Shown piece by piece: positions 29,452-38,991 of a DNA stretch of 64,000 nt. Source of the stretch: Xanthomonas dyei (GTDB lineage: Bacteria > Pseudomonadota > Gammaproteobacteria > Xanthomonadales > Xanthomonadaceae). Each line of letters opens with the position of its first letter. Positions within the stretch are counted from its first letter, which is position 1. The stretch is from assembly GCF_002939865.1 (NCBI RefSeq), contig NZ_MDEE01000002.1, positions 62,001-126,000 on the forward strand, in the 5' to 3' direction. A program made the translations under genes and the position numbers. The notes below the pieces were generated by a model that saw only the letters and a list, made by a program, of their open reading frames with translations, was not told the origin of the DNA and made no database searches.

Positions 29452-30600
29452 ATGCTTCGGCGCCGCCTTGTCACCTCCACCGTCCTGTGTGTCCTGCCGC
29501 TGGCACTGATTGCCTGCGGCGGCAAGGCGCAGCCCGATCCACGCACCGCCACGCCGCTGGTGCGGGCCGCCACGGTGGCCGACGCCAGCAGCGCGGCACG
29601 CAGTTTCTCCGGCACCGTCGCGGCCCGGGTCCAGAGCGATCTGGGCTTCCGGGTCGCCGGCAAGGTGTCCGAGCGGCTGGTCGATGCCGGCCAGCGCGTC
29701 AAGCGCGGGCAACCGCTGCTGCGGATCGACCCGATCGACCTGCAACTGGCTGCAAAGGCGCAGCAGGACGCGGTGGCCGCCGCCAGGGCCCGTGCCCAGC
29801 AGACCGCCGACGATGAAGCGCGTTACCGCGATCTGCGCGGCACCGGCGCCATCTCGGCTTCTGCGTACGACCAGATCAAGGCCGCCGCCGACGCGGCCAA
29901 GGCGCAGCTGAGCGCTGCCCAGGCCCAGGCCGATGTGGCGCGCAACGCCAACCGTTACACCGATCTGCTGGCCGATGCCGACGGCGTGGTGATGGAGACG
30001 CTGGTCGAGCCCGGCCAGGTGGTCGCCGCCGGGCAGCCGGTGGTGCGTCTGGCGCATGCCGGCCCCCGCGAGGCGGTGATCCAGTTGCCGGAAACGCTGC
30101 GCCCGCAGGTCGGTTCCATCGCGCAGGCCACCTTGTTCGGCAATGCCGCCGTGAGCGTTCCCGCCACCTTGCGTCAGCTGTCCGAAAGCGCCGACCGGCT
30201 CACCCGCACCTTCGAGGCGCGTTACGTGCTCGACGGTGCGCTTGCGCAGGCGCCGTTGGGCACCACAGTGAGCATCCGCATTGCCGATGGCACGGCCACC
30301 GGCACGCAAACCGGCCTGCAGGTGCCGCTAGCCGCAGTGTTCGATGCCGGAAAGGGGCCGGGCGTGTGGGTGATTGCCGGTCAACCGGCCAAGGTGAGCT
30401 GGCGGCCGGTGACGGTGCTGGGGCTGGACGACGACCACGCCAACGTCGCCGGCACGCTGGCACGCGGCGAGCGCATCGTGGCGCTGGGCGCGCACTTGTT
30501 ACGCGAAGGCGAGCAGGTACGCATTGCCGGCGCCAACGCTGCCGGCACCACCGCGACGACCGCGTCCAAGACCGCCACCGCGGCAGGAGCGCAGCCGTGA
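29452..30600 (+). CDS. RND efflux periplasmic adaptor (membrane fusion lipoprotein)
   Basis: The 382-residue adaptor has a lipoprotein signal (lipobox LIAC, Cys22) and the HlyD/AcrA plan: barrel-sandwich segments FRVAGKVSERLVDAGQRVKR and MVETLVEPGQVVAAGQPVVR-like text (METLVEPGQVVAAGQ in this protein), a coiled-coil hairpin rich in alanine and glutamine (about 100-165), and a beta-barrel and membrane-proximal domain (QVPLAAVFDAGKGPGVWVI, IVALGAHLLREGEQVRI). It ends in an Ala/Thr-rich tail. Its TGA overlaps the GTG start of the RND gene, so the pair is translationally coupled. Confidence 0.93.
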   Translation: MLRRRLVTSTVLCVLPLALIACGGKAQPDPRTATPLVRAATVADASSAARSFSGTVAARVQSDLGFRVAGKVSERLVDAGQRVKRGQPLLRIDPIDLQLAAKAQQDAVAAARARAQQTADDEARYRDLRGTGAISASAYDQIKAAADAAKAQLSAAQAQADVARNANRYTDLLADADGVVMETLVEPGQVVAAGQPVVRLAHAGPREAVIQLPETLRPQVGSIAQATLFGNAAVSVPATLRQLSESADRLTRTFEARYVLDGALAQAPLGTTVSIRIADGTATGTQTGLQVPLAAVFDAGKGPGVWVIAGQPAKVSWRPVTVLGLDDDHANVAGTLARGERIVALGAHLLREGEQVRIAGANAAGTTATTASKTATAAGAQP

Positions 30601-33600
30601 GCGAGGGCCGATTCAACCTCTCCGCACTCGCCGTCCGCGAACGCTCGATCACGCTGTTTCTGCTCGTGCTGATTTCGCTGGCCGGCCTGGTCGCGTTTCT
30701 CAAACTCGGCCGTGCGGAAGACCCGGCATTCACGGTCAAGGTGATGACGATCATCACCGCCTGGCCCGGCGCCACGCCGCAGGAAATGCAGGACCAGGTT
30801 GCCGAAAAACTCGAAAAGCGCATGCAGGAACTGCGCTGGTACGACCGCACCGAAACCTACACGCGCCCCGGTCTTGCATTCACCACCTTGACCTTGCTGG
30901 ATAGCACACCGCCCGACCAGGTGCAGGAGCAGTTCTATCAGGCACGCAAGAAAGCCGGCGATGAAGTGGGCAATCTGCCGGCCGGGGTGATCGGGCCGAT
31001 GATCAACGACGAATATGCCGACGTCACCTTTGCGCTGTTCGCGCTCAAGGCTCGTGGCGAGCCGCAACGCCTGCTTGCTCGCGATGCAGAAACGCTGCGC
31101 CAGCGCATCCTGCACGTGCCGGGCGTCAAGAAGGTCAACATCCTCGGCGAGCAGCCCGAACGCATCTTCGTCGAGTTCTCGCACGAACGTCTGGCCACCT
31201 TGGGCGTGAGCCCGCAGGACGTGTTTGCCGCGCTCAATACGCAAAATGCGTTGAATGCGGCCGGCTCGGTGGAAACGCGCGGCCCGCAGGTGTTCATCCG
31301 CCTGGATGGCGCGCTGGATAACCTGCAGAAGATTCGCGATACCCCGTTGGTGGTGCAGGGCCGCACGCTGAAGTTATCGGATATCGCCACGGTCAAACGC
31401 GGTTACGAAGATCCGTCCACCTTCATGATCCGCAGCGGCGGCGAGCAAGCGTTGCTGCTCGGCATCATCATGCGCGACGGCTGGAACGGTCTGGATCTGG
31501 GCAAATCGCTGGACAGCGAAGTGGGCGCAATCAATGCCGAGTTGCCGCTGGGCATGCGCCTGAGCAAGGTCACCGACCAGGCGGTCAACATCGACGCGTC
31601 GGTCGGCGAATTCATGACCAAGTTCTTCGTCGCACTGCTGGTGGTGATGCTGGTGTGCTTCGTCAGCATGGGCTGGCGCGTGGGCATCGTGGTGGCGGCA
31701 GCGGTGCCGCTGACGCTGGCAGCGGTGTTCGTGGTGATGCTGGCCACCGGCAAGAACTTCGACCGCATCACGCTGGGCTCGTTGATCCTGGCGCTGGGGT
31801 TGTTGGTGGACGACGCCATTATCGCCATCGAAATGATGGTGGTGAAAATGGAGGAAGGCTATAGCCGCGTCGCCGCCTCGGCGTATGCATGGAGCCACAC
31901 CGCCGCGCCGATGTTGTCCGGCACCCTGGTCACCGCAGTCGGCTTCATGCCGAACGGGTTTGCCGCTTCCAGCGCCGGCGAATACACCAGCAACATGTTC
32001 TGGATCGTGGGCATCGCGTTGATCGTGTCGTGGGTGGTGGCGGTGGTGTTTACGCCTTACCTGGGCGTCAAGATGCTGCCGGACCTGAAGAAGGTCGAAG
32101 GCGGCCACGCCGCGATGTACGACACACCGCGCTACAACCGCTTCCGTGCGGCGCTGTCGCGCGTGATTGCGCGCAAGTGGCTGGTGGCCGGCGCGGTGGT
32201 GGGGCTGTTCGTGGTGGCGATCCTGGGCATGGGCATCGTCAAGAAGCAGTTTTTCCCGATCTCCGATCGTCCCGAGGTGTTGGTCGAAGTGCAGCTGCCG
32301 TACGGCACCTCGATCAACCAGACCAGCGCCGCTGCGGCCAAAGTGGAAGCCTGGCTGGCCAAGCAGGACGAGGCGAAGATCGTCACCGCGTATATCGGCC
32401 AGGGCGCGCCGCGCTTCTACCTGGCGATGGGCCCGGAACTGCCGGACCCGTCCTTCGCCAAGATCGTGATCCGCACCGACGACCAGAAGCAGCGCGATGC
32501 ATTGAAGCTGCGCTTGCGTCAGGCCGTTGCCGAAGGTCTGGCGCCGGAAGCGCGTGTGCGCGTGACCCAACTCACTTTCGGCCCGTACTCGCAATTTCCG
32601 GTGGCCTACCGGGTCAGCGGTGCCGACCCGCAGGTGCTGCGTGGCATCGCCGCGCAGGTCAAGCAGGTCATGCAGGACAGCCCGATGATGCGGACCGTCA
32701 ACACCGATTGGGGCACGCGCACGCCCACGCTGCATTTCAGCCTGGATCAGGACCGTCTGCAGGCAGTGGGGCTGACTTCCACCGCCGTCGCACAACAGTT
32801 GCAGTTCCTGCTCAGTGGCGTGCCGATCACGCTGGTGCGCGAGGATATCCGCAGCGTGCAGGTGGTGGCCCGTTCGGCCGGCGACACGCGCTTTGATCCG
32901 GCACGCATTGCCGACTTCACCCTGGCAGGCGCCAACGGCCAGCGCGTGCCGCTGTCGCAGGTGGGCAAGGTGGATGTGCGCATGGAAGAGCCGATCATGC
33001 GCCGCCGCGATCGCGTGCCGACGATCACCGTGGGCGGCGATGTCGACGACAAACTGCAGCCGCCGGATGTCTCGGCCGCGATCACCAAGCAGTTGCAACC
33101 GATCATCGAACAACTGCCCAGCGGCTATCGCATCATCGAGGCCGGTTCCATCGAAGAATCCGGCAAGGCCACCGCTGCGATGCTGCCGCTGTTCCCGATC
33201 ATGCTGGCCGCCACCTTGCTGATCATCGTCCTGCAGGTGCGTTCGATCTCGGCGATGGTGATGGTGTTTCTGACCAGCCCGCTCGGCTTGATCGGCGTGG
33301 TGCCTACGTTGATCGTGTTCCAGCAACCATTCGGCATCAATGCGCTGGTGGGGTTGATTGCGTTGTCGGGCATCCTGATGCGTAACACGCTGATCCTGAT
33401 CGGGCAGATCCATCAGAACGAAGTCGAAGGGCTCGGTCCGTTCCACGCGCTGGTGGAAGCCACCGTGCAACGTGCGCGTCCGGTGATCCTGACCGCACTG
33501 GCCGCGATTCTGGCCTTCATCCCGCTCACCCATTCGGTGTTCTGGGGCACGCTGGCATACACGCTGATCGGCGGCACCCTGGCCGGCACCATCCTGACCT

Positions 33601-33680
33601 TGGTGTTCCTGCCGGCGATGTATTCGATCTGGTTCAAGATCCGCCCCGACACCGACCGCACCCCAACGGCGGCGGCCTGA
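30597..33680 (+). CDS. RND-family inner-membrane efflux transporter (AcrB-like, HAE1 type)
   Basis: The 1027-residue proton-driven pump has twelve predicted membrane segments with the first near residues 14-33 (ITLFLLVLISLAGLVAFLKL) and two large periplasmic loops. Family motifs include GAEDPAF-like GRAEDPAFTVKVMTI, TAWPGATPQEMQDQV, the proton-relay segment LGLLVDDAIIAIEMM in TM4 with paired aspartates, and ALSGILMRNTLILIGQI in TM11. The GTG start at 30597 overlaps the adaptor stop (GTGA) and gives a normal family length. Substrates cannot be read from sequence; the subfamily resembles MexK/TriC-type pumps more than AcrB. Confidence 0.94.
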   Translation: MSEGRFNLSALAVRERSITLFLLVLISLAGLVAFLKLGRAEDPAFTVKVMTIITAWPGATPQEMQDQVAEKLEKRMQELRWYDRTETYTRPGLAFTTLTLLDSTPPDQVQEQFYQARKKAGDEVGNLPAGVIGPMINDEYADVTFALFALKARGEPQRLLARDAETLRQRILHVPGVKKVNILGEQPERIFVEFSHERLATLGVSPQDVFAALNTQNALNAAGSVETRGPQVFIRLDGALDNLQKIRDTPLVVQGRTLKLSDIATVKRGYEDPSTFMIRSGGEQALLLGIIMRDGWNGLDLGKSLDSEVGAINAELPLGMRLSKVTDQAVNIDASVGEFMTKFFVALLVVMLVCFVSMGWRVGIVVAAAVPLTLAAVFVVMLATGKNFDRITLGSLILALGLLVDDAIIAIEMMVVKMEEGYSRVAASAYAWSHTAAPMLSGTLVTAVGFMPNGFAASSAGEYTSNMFWIVGIALIVSWVVAVVFTPYLGVKMLPDLKKVEGGHAAMYDTPRYNRFRAALSRVIARKWLVAGAVVGLFVVAILGMGIVKKQFFPISDRPEVLVEVQLPYGTSINQTSAAAAKVEAWLAKQDEAKIVTAYIGQGAPRFYLAMGPELPDPSFAKIVIRTDDQKQRDALKLRLRQAVAEGLAPEARVRVTQLTFGPYSQFPVAYRVSGADPQVLRGIAAQVKQVMQDSPMMRTVNTDWGTRTPTLHFSLDQDRLQAVGLTSTAVAQQLQFLLSGVPITLVREDIRSVQVVARSAGDTRFDPARIADFTLAGANGQRVPLSQVGKVDVRMEEPIMRRRDRVPTITVGGDVDDKLQPPDVSAAITKQLQPIIEQLPSGYRIIEAGSIEESGKATAAMLPLFPIMLAATLLIIVLQVRSISAMVMVFLTSPLGLIGVVPTLIVFQQPFGINALVGLIALSGILMRNTLILIGQIHQNEVEGLGPFHALVEATVQRARPVILTALAAILAFIPLTHSVFWGTLAYTLIGGTLAGTILTLVFLPAMYSIWFKIRPDTDRTPTAAA

Positions 33681-33814
33681 CCCACCGCACGACGGCACGG
33701 CTACCGTCGTTGCGTTCACCACAGACGCACACCCGCTGAGCGCGCGGTCGAGACAGGGCGCCTGTCGGCCGCAACGCCACACCCGCTTATCTCCCCTCTT
33801 TTGAAGGAAATGCA

Positions 33815-34621
33815 ATGCAACAGCAGACAGTGGTCCTCATCACCGGTGTGTCCTCAGGCATCGGCCGCGCCGCAGCGGCGGGTTTTGCCGCGCGCGGTTG
33901 CGCGGTGTACGGCAGCGTTCGCACGCTGGCCACCGCCACGCCGCTGGCCGGTGTGCAACTGGTCGAGATGGATGTGCGCAGCGCCGACTCGGTGAACCGC
34001 GCCGTGGCCGGTATCATCGAAACGGAAGGCTATATCGACGTGCTGGTCAACAACGCCGGGGCCAACCTGGTGGGTGCAGTGGAAGAAACCACTACCGAGG
34101 AAGCTGCCGCGTTGTTCGATACCAATGTGCTCGGCATCCTGCGTACCATTCGTGCATTGGCCCCCTTCATGCGTGCCAGGCGCAAGGGACGTATCGTCAA
34201 CGTCAGCTCCGTGCTGGGATTTTTGCCGGCGCCGTACATGGGCGTATATGCCGCGTCCAAGCATGCGGTGGAAGGCCTGTCGGAAACGCTGGACCATGAG
34301 CTGCGCCAGTTTGGTGTACGCGTGAGCCTGGTGCAGCCGTCGTATACCAGGACCGGCCTGGGCAGCAATTCGCCGCTGACCCAGACCGCGATCGGCGATT
34401 ACGAGCGCGAGCGCGGTCTGGTCACGCGTGCAGTGATGCAGAGCATCGATACCGCGCCTTCCGCTGACAGTGTGGCCAGCACGGTCGTGGAAGCCGCGCT
34501 GGGGGCATGGCGCATGCGTCGCACGCCAGCGGGGAAGGCATCGCTGTTGAGCAAGTTGCGGCGCTTCATGCCGGCCGGTGCGGTGGATTCGAGCCTGCGC
34601 AAGCAACTTGGGTTGCACTAG
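33815..34621 (+). CDS. Classical SDR-family oxidoreductase
   Basis: The 268-residue protein has [15 protein letters not shown] (cofactor binding), [35 protein letters not shown] (split here as VNVSSVLGF and YAASK for the catalytic Ser and Tyr-Lys) and [15 protein letters not shown], the pattern of 17-beta-hydroxysteroid-dehydrogenase-like SDRs. The ATG at 33815 follows GAAGGAAATGCA. It lies 134 bases after the RND gene in the same direction and could be read through from the pump operon, though a short hairpin (ACGACGG/CCGTCGT, 33689-33710) lies between them. Substrate unknown. Confidence 0.9.
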   Translation: MQQQTVVLITGVSSGIGRAAAAGFAARGCAVYGSVRTLATATPLAGVQLVEMDVRSADSVNRAVAGIIETEGYIDVLVNNAGANLVGAVEETTTEEAAALFDTNVLGILRTIRALAPFMRARRKGRIVNVSSVLGFLPAPYMGVYAASKHAVEGLSETLDHELRQFGVRVSLVQPSYTRTGLGSNSPLTQTAIGDYERERGLVTRAVMQSIDTAPSADSVASTVVEAALGAWRMRRTPAGKASLLSKLRRFMPAGAVDSSLRKQLGLH

Positions 34622-35067
34622 CAGGTAAGTGATTTCATCCTCGCAAGTGGGCTGGCACCATCAGCGAACCGCGTTGGGCGATACCCTGTAAGCACCGCTG
34701 CTTGCATTGCTGTATTGGTGCCCGGATCACGCCGACGAAGTGCTTGCAGCCGAAAAGCGACTCGAACCAACCCAGGTTCCTGCAGAGGCTGCGCCGGCGC
34801 GCAATCTGGCGAGCAGCCATGCAGTGATCGGATCTAGTTCAGGCTGGCAGGGCAGCGCGCCGGGACAACGGCAGCGTTCGGCTGCGCTGGCGGCTCAGGT
34901 TTTTGGGCGAGATCGATGCGGGTCAGCGCCGCATCGGCGATGGCGGCGCGGGCGCCTGCGCGCCGCAGGGGCATGGATCGGTCGCGTAGCAGGCGCGGAG
35001 GCCGGCGATTCACCCACAACGCTCGCGTGGCCTCACAATAGGCGGCCAGTTCCGGAACGATGTCCCC
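34622..35067. other. Gap with no recognised gene
   Basis: This 446-base stretch holds short open frames on both strands (for example 34635-34820 minus) with no resemblance to a known protein, no good ribosome binding site and no repeat of the two families found elsewhere in the window. I see nothing further. Confidence 0.5.
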
Positions 35068-35400
35068 ATGCGCAAGACCTACCAGCTCAACCTCGAAGGC
35101 AAGAACCGCGACCGTCTGCTGGAAGCCAGCAAGAACGATATCCGCAAGTACATCCGCCGCGAGCGCCGCAAGGACCTGCCCGAAGGTGCGGACTATTGGG
35201 ACTTCGACATGCGCTTCGGGGTGGACGAGTCCAGCGCCGCGCCGCTGCCGCCAGCCGAGTTGATCCGCGCGATCAATGCGCTGACCGGCGAAGGCGGCGA
35301 CCAATATTTCGTTGAGATCCTGCGCAAGCCGGGCAAGCGCGTTCCGCGTGCCGATGGCGATGCGCTGACCGGTGGCGAGCTGGATTTCGAGCAGGACTGA
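35068..35400 (+). CDS. DUF6172 family protein
   Basis: The 110-residue product opens MRKTYQLNLEGKNRDRLLEA and continues NDIRKYIRRERRKDLPEG and ADYWDFDMRFG, matching the DUF6172 family of small proteins whose function is unknown. The N-terminal half is strongly basic and the end is acidic (DALTGGELDFEQD), so a nucleic-acid or partner-binding role is possible but not shown. It is monocistronic, with repeat copy F in the convergent gap after it. Confidence 0.8.
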   Translation: MRKTYQLNLEGKNRDRLLEASKNDIRKYIRRERRKDLPEGADYWDFDMRFGVDESSAAPLPPAELIRAINALTGEGGDQYFVEILRKPGKRVPRADGDALTGGELDFEQD

Positions 35401-35817
35401 GGTCTTCGCTCTCCTCCCGTGGCAGCGCACCGCTGCGGGACGACCAATCCCTGTCGCGTTGTGACCGGCGCCGGATCGAATGCATTCCGCGTACCGTCTT
35501 CCGGATGCCAATCGGCACGGCTCACACGAAGGTTGCAGTGCTCCAGCGAGCGCTTTCGGGTGGCTGATGGACGATTGCCTCCTGCTGGTGATAAGTAGCG
35601 GCATCTGCCGCTCGCGTTGAGAGCGGCTAACAAAACGACTGTGCGACCGCCAGGCGGGCGCGGCTGGTGCTAGGAATCGGACGCGTACACTACGGTTCTG
35701 AGCGCGCCGTTCAGACCCAGCTGACGACTGCTCGCTACGTTTTGTTTGCCACTCTTAGCCATTCGAGTGGCTATGCAGATCAGGTCACAACTGCTCGCTG
35801 CGGCGTGTCGGCCGCTC
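35401..35817. other. Convergent gap with repeat copy F and a partial repeat end
   Basis: The gap between the DUF6172 and RhlE-like genes contains the full repeat at 35621-35757 and a lone right-end fragment at 35788-35820 (CTGCTCGCTGCGGCGTGTCG then GCCGCTCTCA). The fragment's last bases form the stop codon of the helicase gene. Nothing else was recognised. Confidence 0.7.
35621..35757 (+). repeat. Inverted-end (MITE-like) repeat, copy F
   Basis: The ends read AGAGCGGCTAACAAAACGAC and CTACGTTTTGTTTGCCACTC. The interior (GACCGCCAGGCGGGCGCGGC) is in forward orientation. This copy preserves the left inverted end best. Confidence 0.9.
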
Positions 35818-37107
35818 TCAGCCCGGCGTGTCGAACTGCGCCTGTGCCACGGCGCGGAGCTTGTCTTTTTTGCTCGGCCGCTTGCCTTTGATGCCGCCGT
35901 TATCGTCCGCTGCGCGCGCGTCAGCGGATGGCGTGTTTTGTGCGGCGGCCTCGACCGGGGTCGGCTCGAAGCCTTCGATCACGCTGGTCGGTACGCGCAG
36001 GCCCTGACGTTTTTCGATCAGGCGCCATTGCGGTGCGTTGTCGGCAGTGATGAAGCTGATCGCCAGCCCGCTGGTGCCGGCGCGCGCGGTGCGGCCGATG
36101 CGGTGGGTGTAGTCCACGGTGGAGCGGGGCAAGTCGTAGTTGACCACTGCCGGCAAGGCATCGATATCGATGCCGCGCCCGGCCAGATCGGTGGCCACCA
36201 GCACTTGCACCGCGTGCTGCTTGAATGCGTGCAAGGTGCGCTCGCGGCGGCCCTGACTCAACTCGCCGTGCAGCGGCTGGGCGTTGATGCCGGTCTTGGT
36301 GAGTTTTTCGGCGACCTTCTCGGCGGTGTGGCGGCTGGCCACGAACACCAGCACATGCGACCAGCCGTGCTCGGTCAGCAGGTGCCGCAGCAGCTGCGTG
36401 CGTTGGCCGGCATCCACCGCGATGGCGCGCTGTTCGATCGCCGTGGCCTGCTCGGGCGTGGCTTCGATGGTGATGCGCAGTGGGTCGCGCAGCCGGCGTT
36501 TGGCCAGCGCGGCGATGGCCGGCGGGTAGGTGGCAGAAAACAGCACGCTCTGCCGTTGCGCCGGCAACAACGCCAGGATGCGATCGAGCTCGGCGCCGAA
36601 GCCCAGCTCCAGCAGGCGGTCGGCTTCGTCCAGCACCAGCGTGGTCACCTCGCCCAGGTGCAGTGCGTTGTGCTCGACCAGATCCAGCAACCGGCCAGGT
36701 GTGGCCACCACGATGTCGGCACCGCCGCGCAGCGCCAACAGCTGCGGGTTTATCGAACTGCCGCCGGTGGCGACCACCGTCTTCAAGCGGCGCGGCAGAT
36801 GCGCGGCCAGCTGACGTAGCGTGTCGTCCACCTGTGCGGCGAGTTCGCGCGTGGGCACCAATACCAGCGCACCGAGCACGCGCGGCGCTGTGTCCGGGGC
36901 CAGGCAGCGCTGCTGCAGCAGCGGCAACGCATAGGCCAGCGTCTTGCCCGAGCCGGTCTGCGCCATCGCAATCAGGTCGCGCCCGGCCAGCATCGGCGGG
37001 ATCGCCTGCTGCTGGATCGGTGTGGGCGTGCGATGACCGGCCTTGCTCAGCGCGGTGTCGAAGAACGGCTGCAGCTGCGGCGACAGCGAGAGATGAGCAA
37101 ATGACAT
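35818..37107 (-). CDS. DEAD-box ATP-dependent RNA helicase (RhlE-like)
   Basis: The 429-residue protein has all core DEAD-box motifs in order: Q-motif [10 protein letters not shown], Walker [27 protein letters not shown], then the second RecA domain with [23 protein letters not shown] and [11 protein letters not shown] short basic tail ([12 protein letters not shown]) is typical of RhlE-type helicases in RNA remodelling or decay. The ATG at 37107 starts [10 protein letters not shown], the usual RhlE N-terminus; the frame is open to 37146 but the extra residues are not family-like. The stop codon is formed by a fragment of the inverted-end repeat. Confidence 0.92.
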   Translation of the reverse strand: MSFAHLSLSPQLQPFFDTALSKAGHRTPTPIQQQAIPPMLAGRDLIAMAQTGSGKTLAYALPLLQQRCLAPDTAPRVLGALVLVPTRELAAQVDDTLRQLAAHLPRRLKTVVATGGSSINPQLLALRGGADIVVATPGRLLDLVEHNALHLGEVTTLVLDEADRLLELGFGAELDRILALLPAQRQSVLFSATYPPAIAALAKRRLRDPLRITIEATPEQATAIEQRAIAVDAGQRTQLLRHLLTEHGWSHVLVFVASRHTAEKVAEKLTKTGINAQPLHGELSQGRRERTLHAFKQHAVQVLVATDLAGRGIDIDALPAVVNYDLPRSTVDYTHRIGRTARAGTSGLAISFITADNAPQWRLIEKRQGLRVPTSVIEGFEPTPVEAAAQNTPSADARAADDNGGIKGKRPSKKDKLRAVAQAQFDTPG

Positions 37108-37336
37108 GCCGCCGATTATCCAGGATTGGCGATGGCGCGTGCGCACTGCGGGCTGCGCGTTGGATTGGGCGCGCGATCGGCGTCACGGCCGATCCGCGAA
37201 CAACCCGCGTCACCCGGAGACACAGCAGGCGGTGTGCTCGGAAGCGCTGTGCACAAAATCGCGTTGCATGTAGCCCTCGTCACGTCGATGCGGACATGGC
37301 CCCAAAATCATGGCGTCAGTCCACCTGCAGACCCAC

Positions 37337-37361
37337 AAAAAAGCCGCCCATCTCGGGCGGC
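37337..37361 (-). terminator. Rho-independent terminator of the dehydrogenase operon
   Basis: On the minus strand GCCGCCC, a five-base loop and GGGCGGC are followed by TTTTTT. It lies about 95 bases after the E2 stop codon and ends the E1alpha-E1beta-SH3-E2 transcript. The rest of the 37108-37455 gap shows no gene. Confidence 0.85.
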
Positions 37362-37455
37362 GTTGCGTACCGTGCAGCCAGTGCGTGCCCACGGCGGCTT
37401 TCGCATCACCGGCAGCGCTGCAGGCGCAACGCCGCCGGTGGATGGGCCAGGGCGA

Positions 37456-38991
37456 TTACTGCGCCAGTGCCAGATCGTCCAGCATGGCGCGCAGGAAGCG
37501 TGCGGCTTCACCGCCGGTGGCGGCGCGGTGATCGAAGGTCAGCGACAGCGGCATCACCTTGTGCGTTTCCACCCCGCCCATCACTGGGGTGAGCTGGTAG
37601 CGCGCGCGCCCGGCAGCGACGATGGCCACGCACGGCGGCACCACCACCGGGGTGGCGTAGCGGCCGGCGAACATGCCGAAGTTGGACAGCGAGATGGTGT
37701 AGCCGCTCAATTCGGAGGCAGCGATGCTGCGGGTTTCCACCTGCTGGCGCAGCCGATTCACGCCCTCGCGGATGCCGTACGCATCCAGCATGTCGGCATT
37801 GCGCAGCGCCGGCACGAACAGGCCTTCTTCGGTATCCACCGCAATACCGATATCGACCTGGTTGTGCAGGGTGCGGCTAAGCGCATCGCCGTCGAACCAG
37901 GCGTTGAGCGCCGGCACGGCCTGGCAGGCACGCACGATGGCGCGCACCAGCCGCACGGTGACATCGTTGCCGGGTTGCCAGGCGTGGATGTCGGCGTCGT
38001 CGTTGAGGGTGGTCGGCACCACCTTGCTGTGCGCATCGGCCATCACGCGCGCCATGTTGCGCCGCACGCCTTTGAGCTGTTCGGGCTGGCCCTTGGCGAC
38101 GACGCCTGGCGGCTGGGTGCGCATGGGTTTGCCGCTGGTGGAGAGTGCGGAGCGGTGCTGGCCCTCATCCGCCCTGCGGGCACCTTCTCCTGCAGACGGC
38201 AGAAGGGTCGCCGTTGCCGGTCGATCGCTGCCGTCGGCAGCGATCCCATTGGCTCTGCCACCTTCAGCGAACGGACCACTGGCGAACGAACCCCCTCTCC
38301 CGCTGGCGGGAGAGGTCGGCACGCCCTGCGCGCCGGGTGAGGGCTGCGCGGTCCCTGCGGCGGCAGCCTGCTTCACGTCGGCCAGCGTCACCGTGCCGTC
38401 CGGGCCGGTGGCACGCACCTGCGTCAGATCCACGCGCAGCTTGCGCGCGAGCGCGCGCACCACCGGCATGGCGCGGACGCCGCCGACCGCAATAGCCTGT
38501 TCGCTTTGCACGGTGTTGGAGCTCTGCATCGCACCGACCACGGTGCCGGCGTCATCGCGCTCGCCTGCCGCATCGGAAGCTGCATGTGCGTCGGCATCAG
38601 CGATTTCGCCACCGTTGTCGGAGGCGACCACGCGTTCGGTTGGGCCCGCCGCGCTCTGTCCGGTGCTCTGCGTGGCCGCCTGCGCGCTGCCGCCGTGACC
38701 ATGCCCATGACCGGTATCCTGGCCATCGGCGCGTTGTGGCTGCGAGGCATCCAGTGCGAACTGCGCCAGCATGGAGCCGGTCACGATCACATCGCCGGCC
38801 GCACCGGCCAGCTTGACCACGGTGCCGGAAAACGGCGACGGCACCTCGACCACCGCCTTGGCGGTTTCCATCGACACCAACGGGTCGTCCAGGCGCACCG
38901 TGTCGCCCTCCTTGACGAACCACTCGACGATGGTGGCATCGGGCAGGCCTTCGCCCAGATCGGGCAGATGAAAATTCTTCGCTTCGCTCAT
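37456..38991 (-). CDS. Dihydrolipoamide acyltransferase (E2) of a 2-oxoacid dehydrogenase complex
   Basis: E2 carries acyl groups on a swinging lipoyl arm and passes them to CoA. The 511 residues hold a lipoyl domain (1-80; lipoyl-lysine K45 in METAKAVVEV), a linker with GHGHGHGG, a subunit-binding domain (about 172-208, MPVVRALARKLRVDLTQV), an unusual second linker (about 216-284) that is translated from intergenic repeat DNA, and the catalytic domain ending LTFDHRAATGGEAARFL. The usual HxxxDG has T in place of D. The ATG at 38991 overlaps the stop of the SH3 gene. No E3 gene is present. Whether the complex uses pyruvate or branched-chain oxoacids is not decided by sequence. Confidence 0.93.
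   Translation of the reverse strand: MSEAKNFHLPDLGEGLPDATIVEWFVKEGDTVRLDDPLVSMETAKAVVEVPSPFSGTVVKLAGAAGDVIVTGSMLAQFALDASQPQRADGQDTGHGHGHGGSAQAATQSTGQSAAGPTERVVASDNGGEIADADAHAASDAAGERDDAGTVVGAMQSSNTVQSEQAIAVGGVRAMPVVRALARKLRVDLTQVRATGPDGTVTLADVKQAAAAGTAQPSPGAQGVPTSPASGRGGSFASGPFAEGGRANGIAADGSDRPATATLLPSAGEGARRADEGQHRSALSTSGKPMRTQPPGVVAKGQPEQLKGVRRNMARVMADAHSKVVPTTLNDDADIHAWQPGNDVTVRLVRAIVRACQAVPALNAWFDGDALSRTLHNQVDIGIAVDTEEGLFVPALRNADMLDAYGIREGVNRLRQQVETRSIAASELSGYTISLSNFGMFAGRYATPVVVPPCVAIVAAGRARYQLTPVMGGVETHKVMPLSLTFDHRAATGGEAARFLRAMLDDLALAQ
38155..38348. repeat. Intergenic-type repeats embedded in the E2 coding sequence
   Basis: The segment contains CCCCCTCTCCCGCTGGCGGG with the flanking GCGCCGGGTGAGGGC, and a second unit GCCCTCATCCGCCCTGCGGG with CACCTTCTCC. 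Both are typical of the short palindromic repeats found between genes elsewhere in the window, yet here they are read in frame as about 65 residues (for example SPGAQGVPTSPASGRGGSF and LLPSAGEGARRADEGQ). Confidence 0.8.

Noticed and set aside
31374-33815. 813-codon open frame on the minus strand opposite the RND gene
   Set aside because: Antisense shadow with no recognisable motif; the plus strand encodes a clear RND pump.
34635-34820. 61-codon open frame on the minus strand
   Set aside because: No ribosome binding site and no family resemblance; listed only as part of an empty gap.
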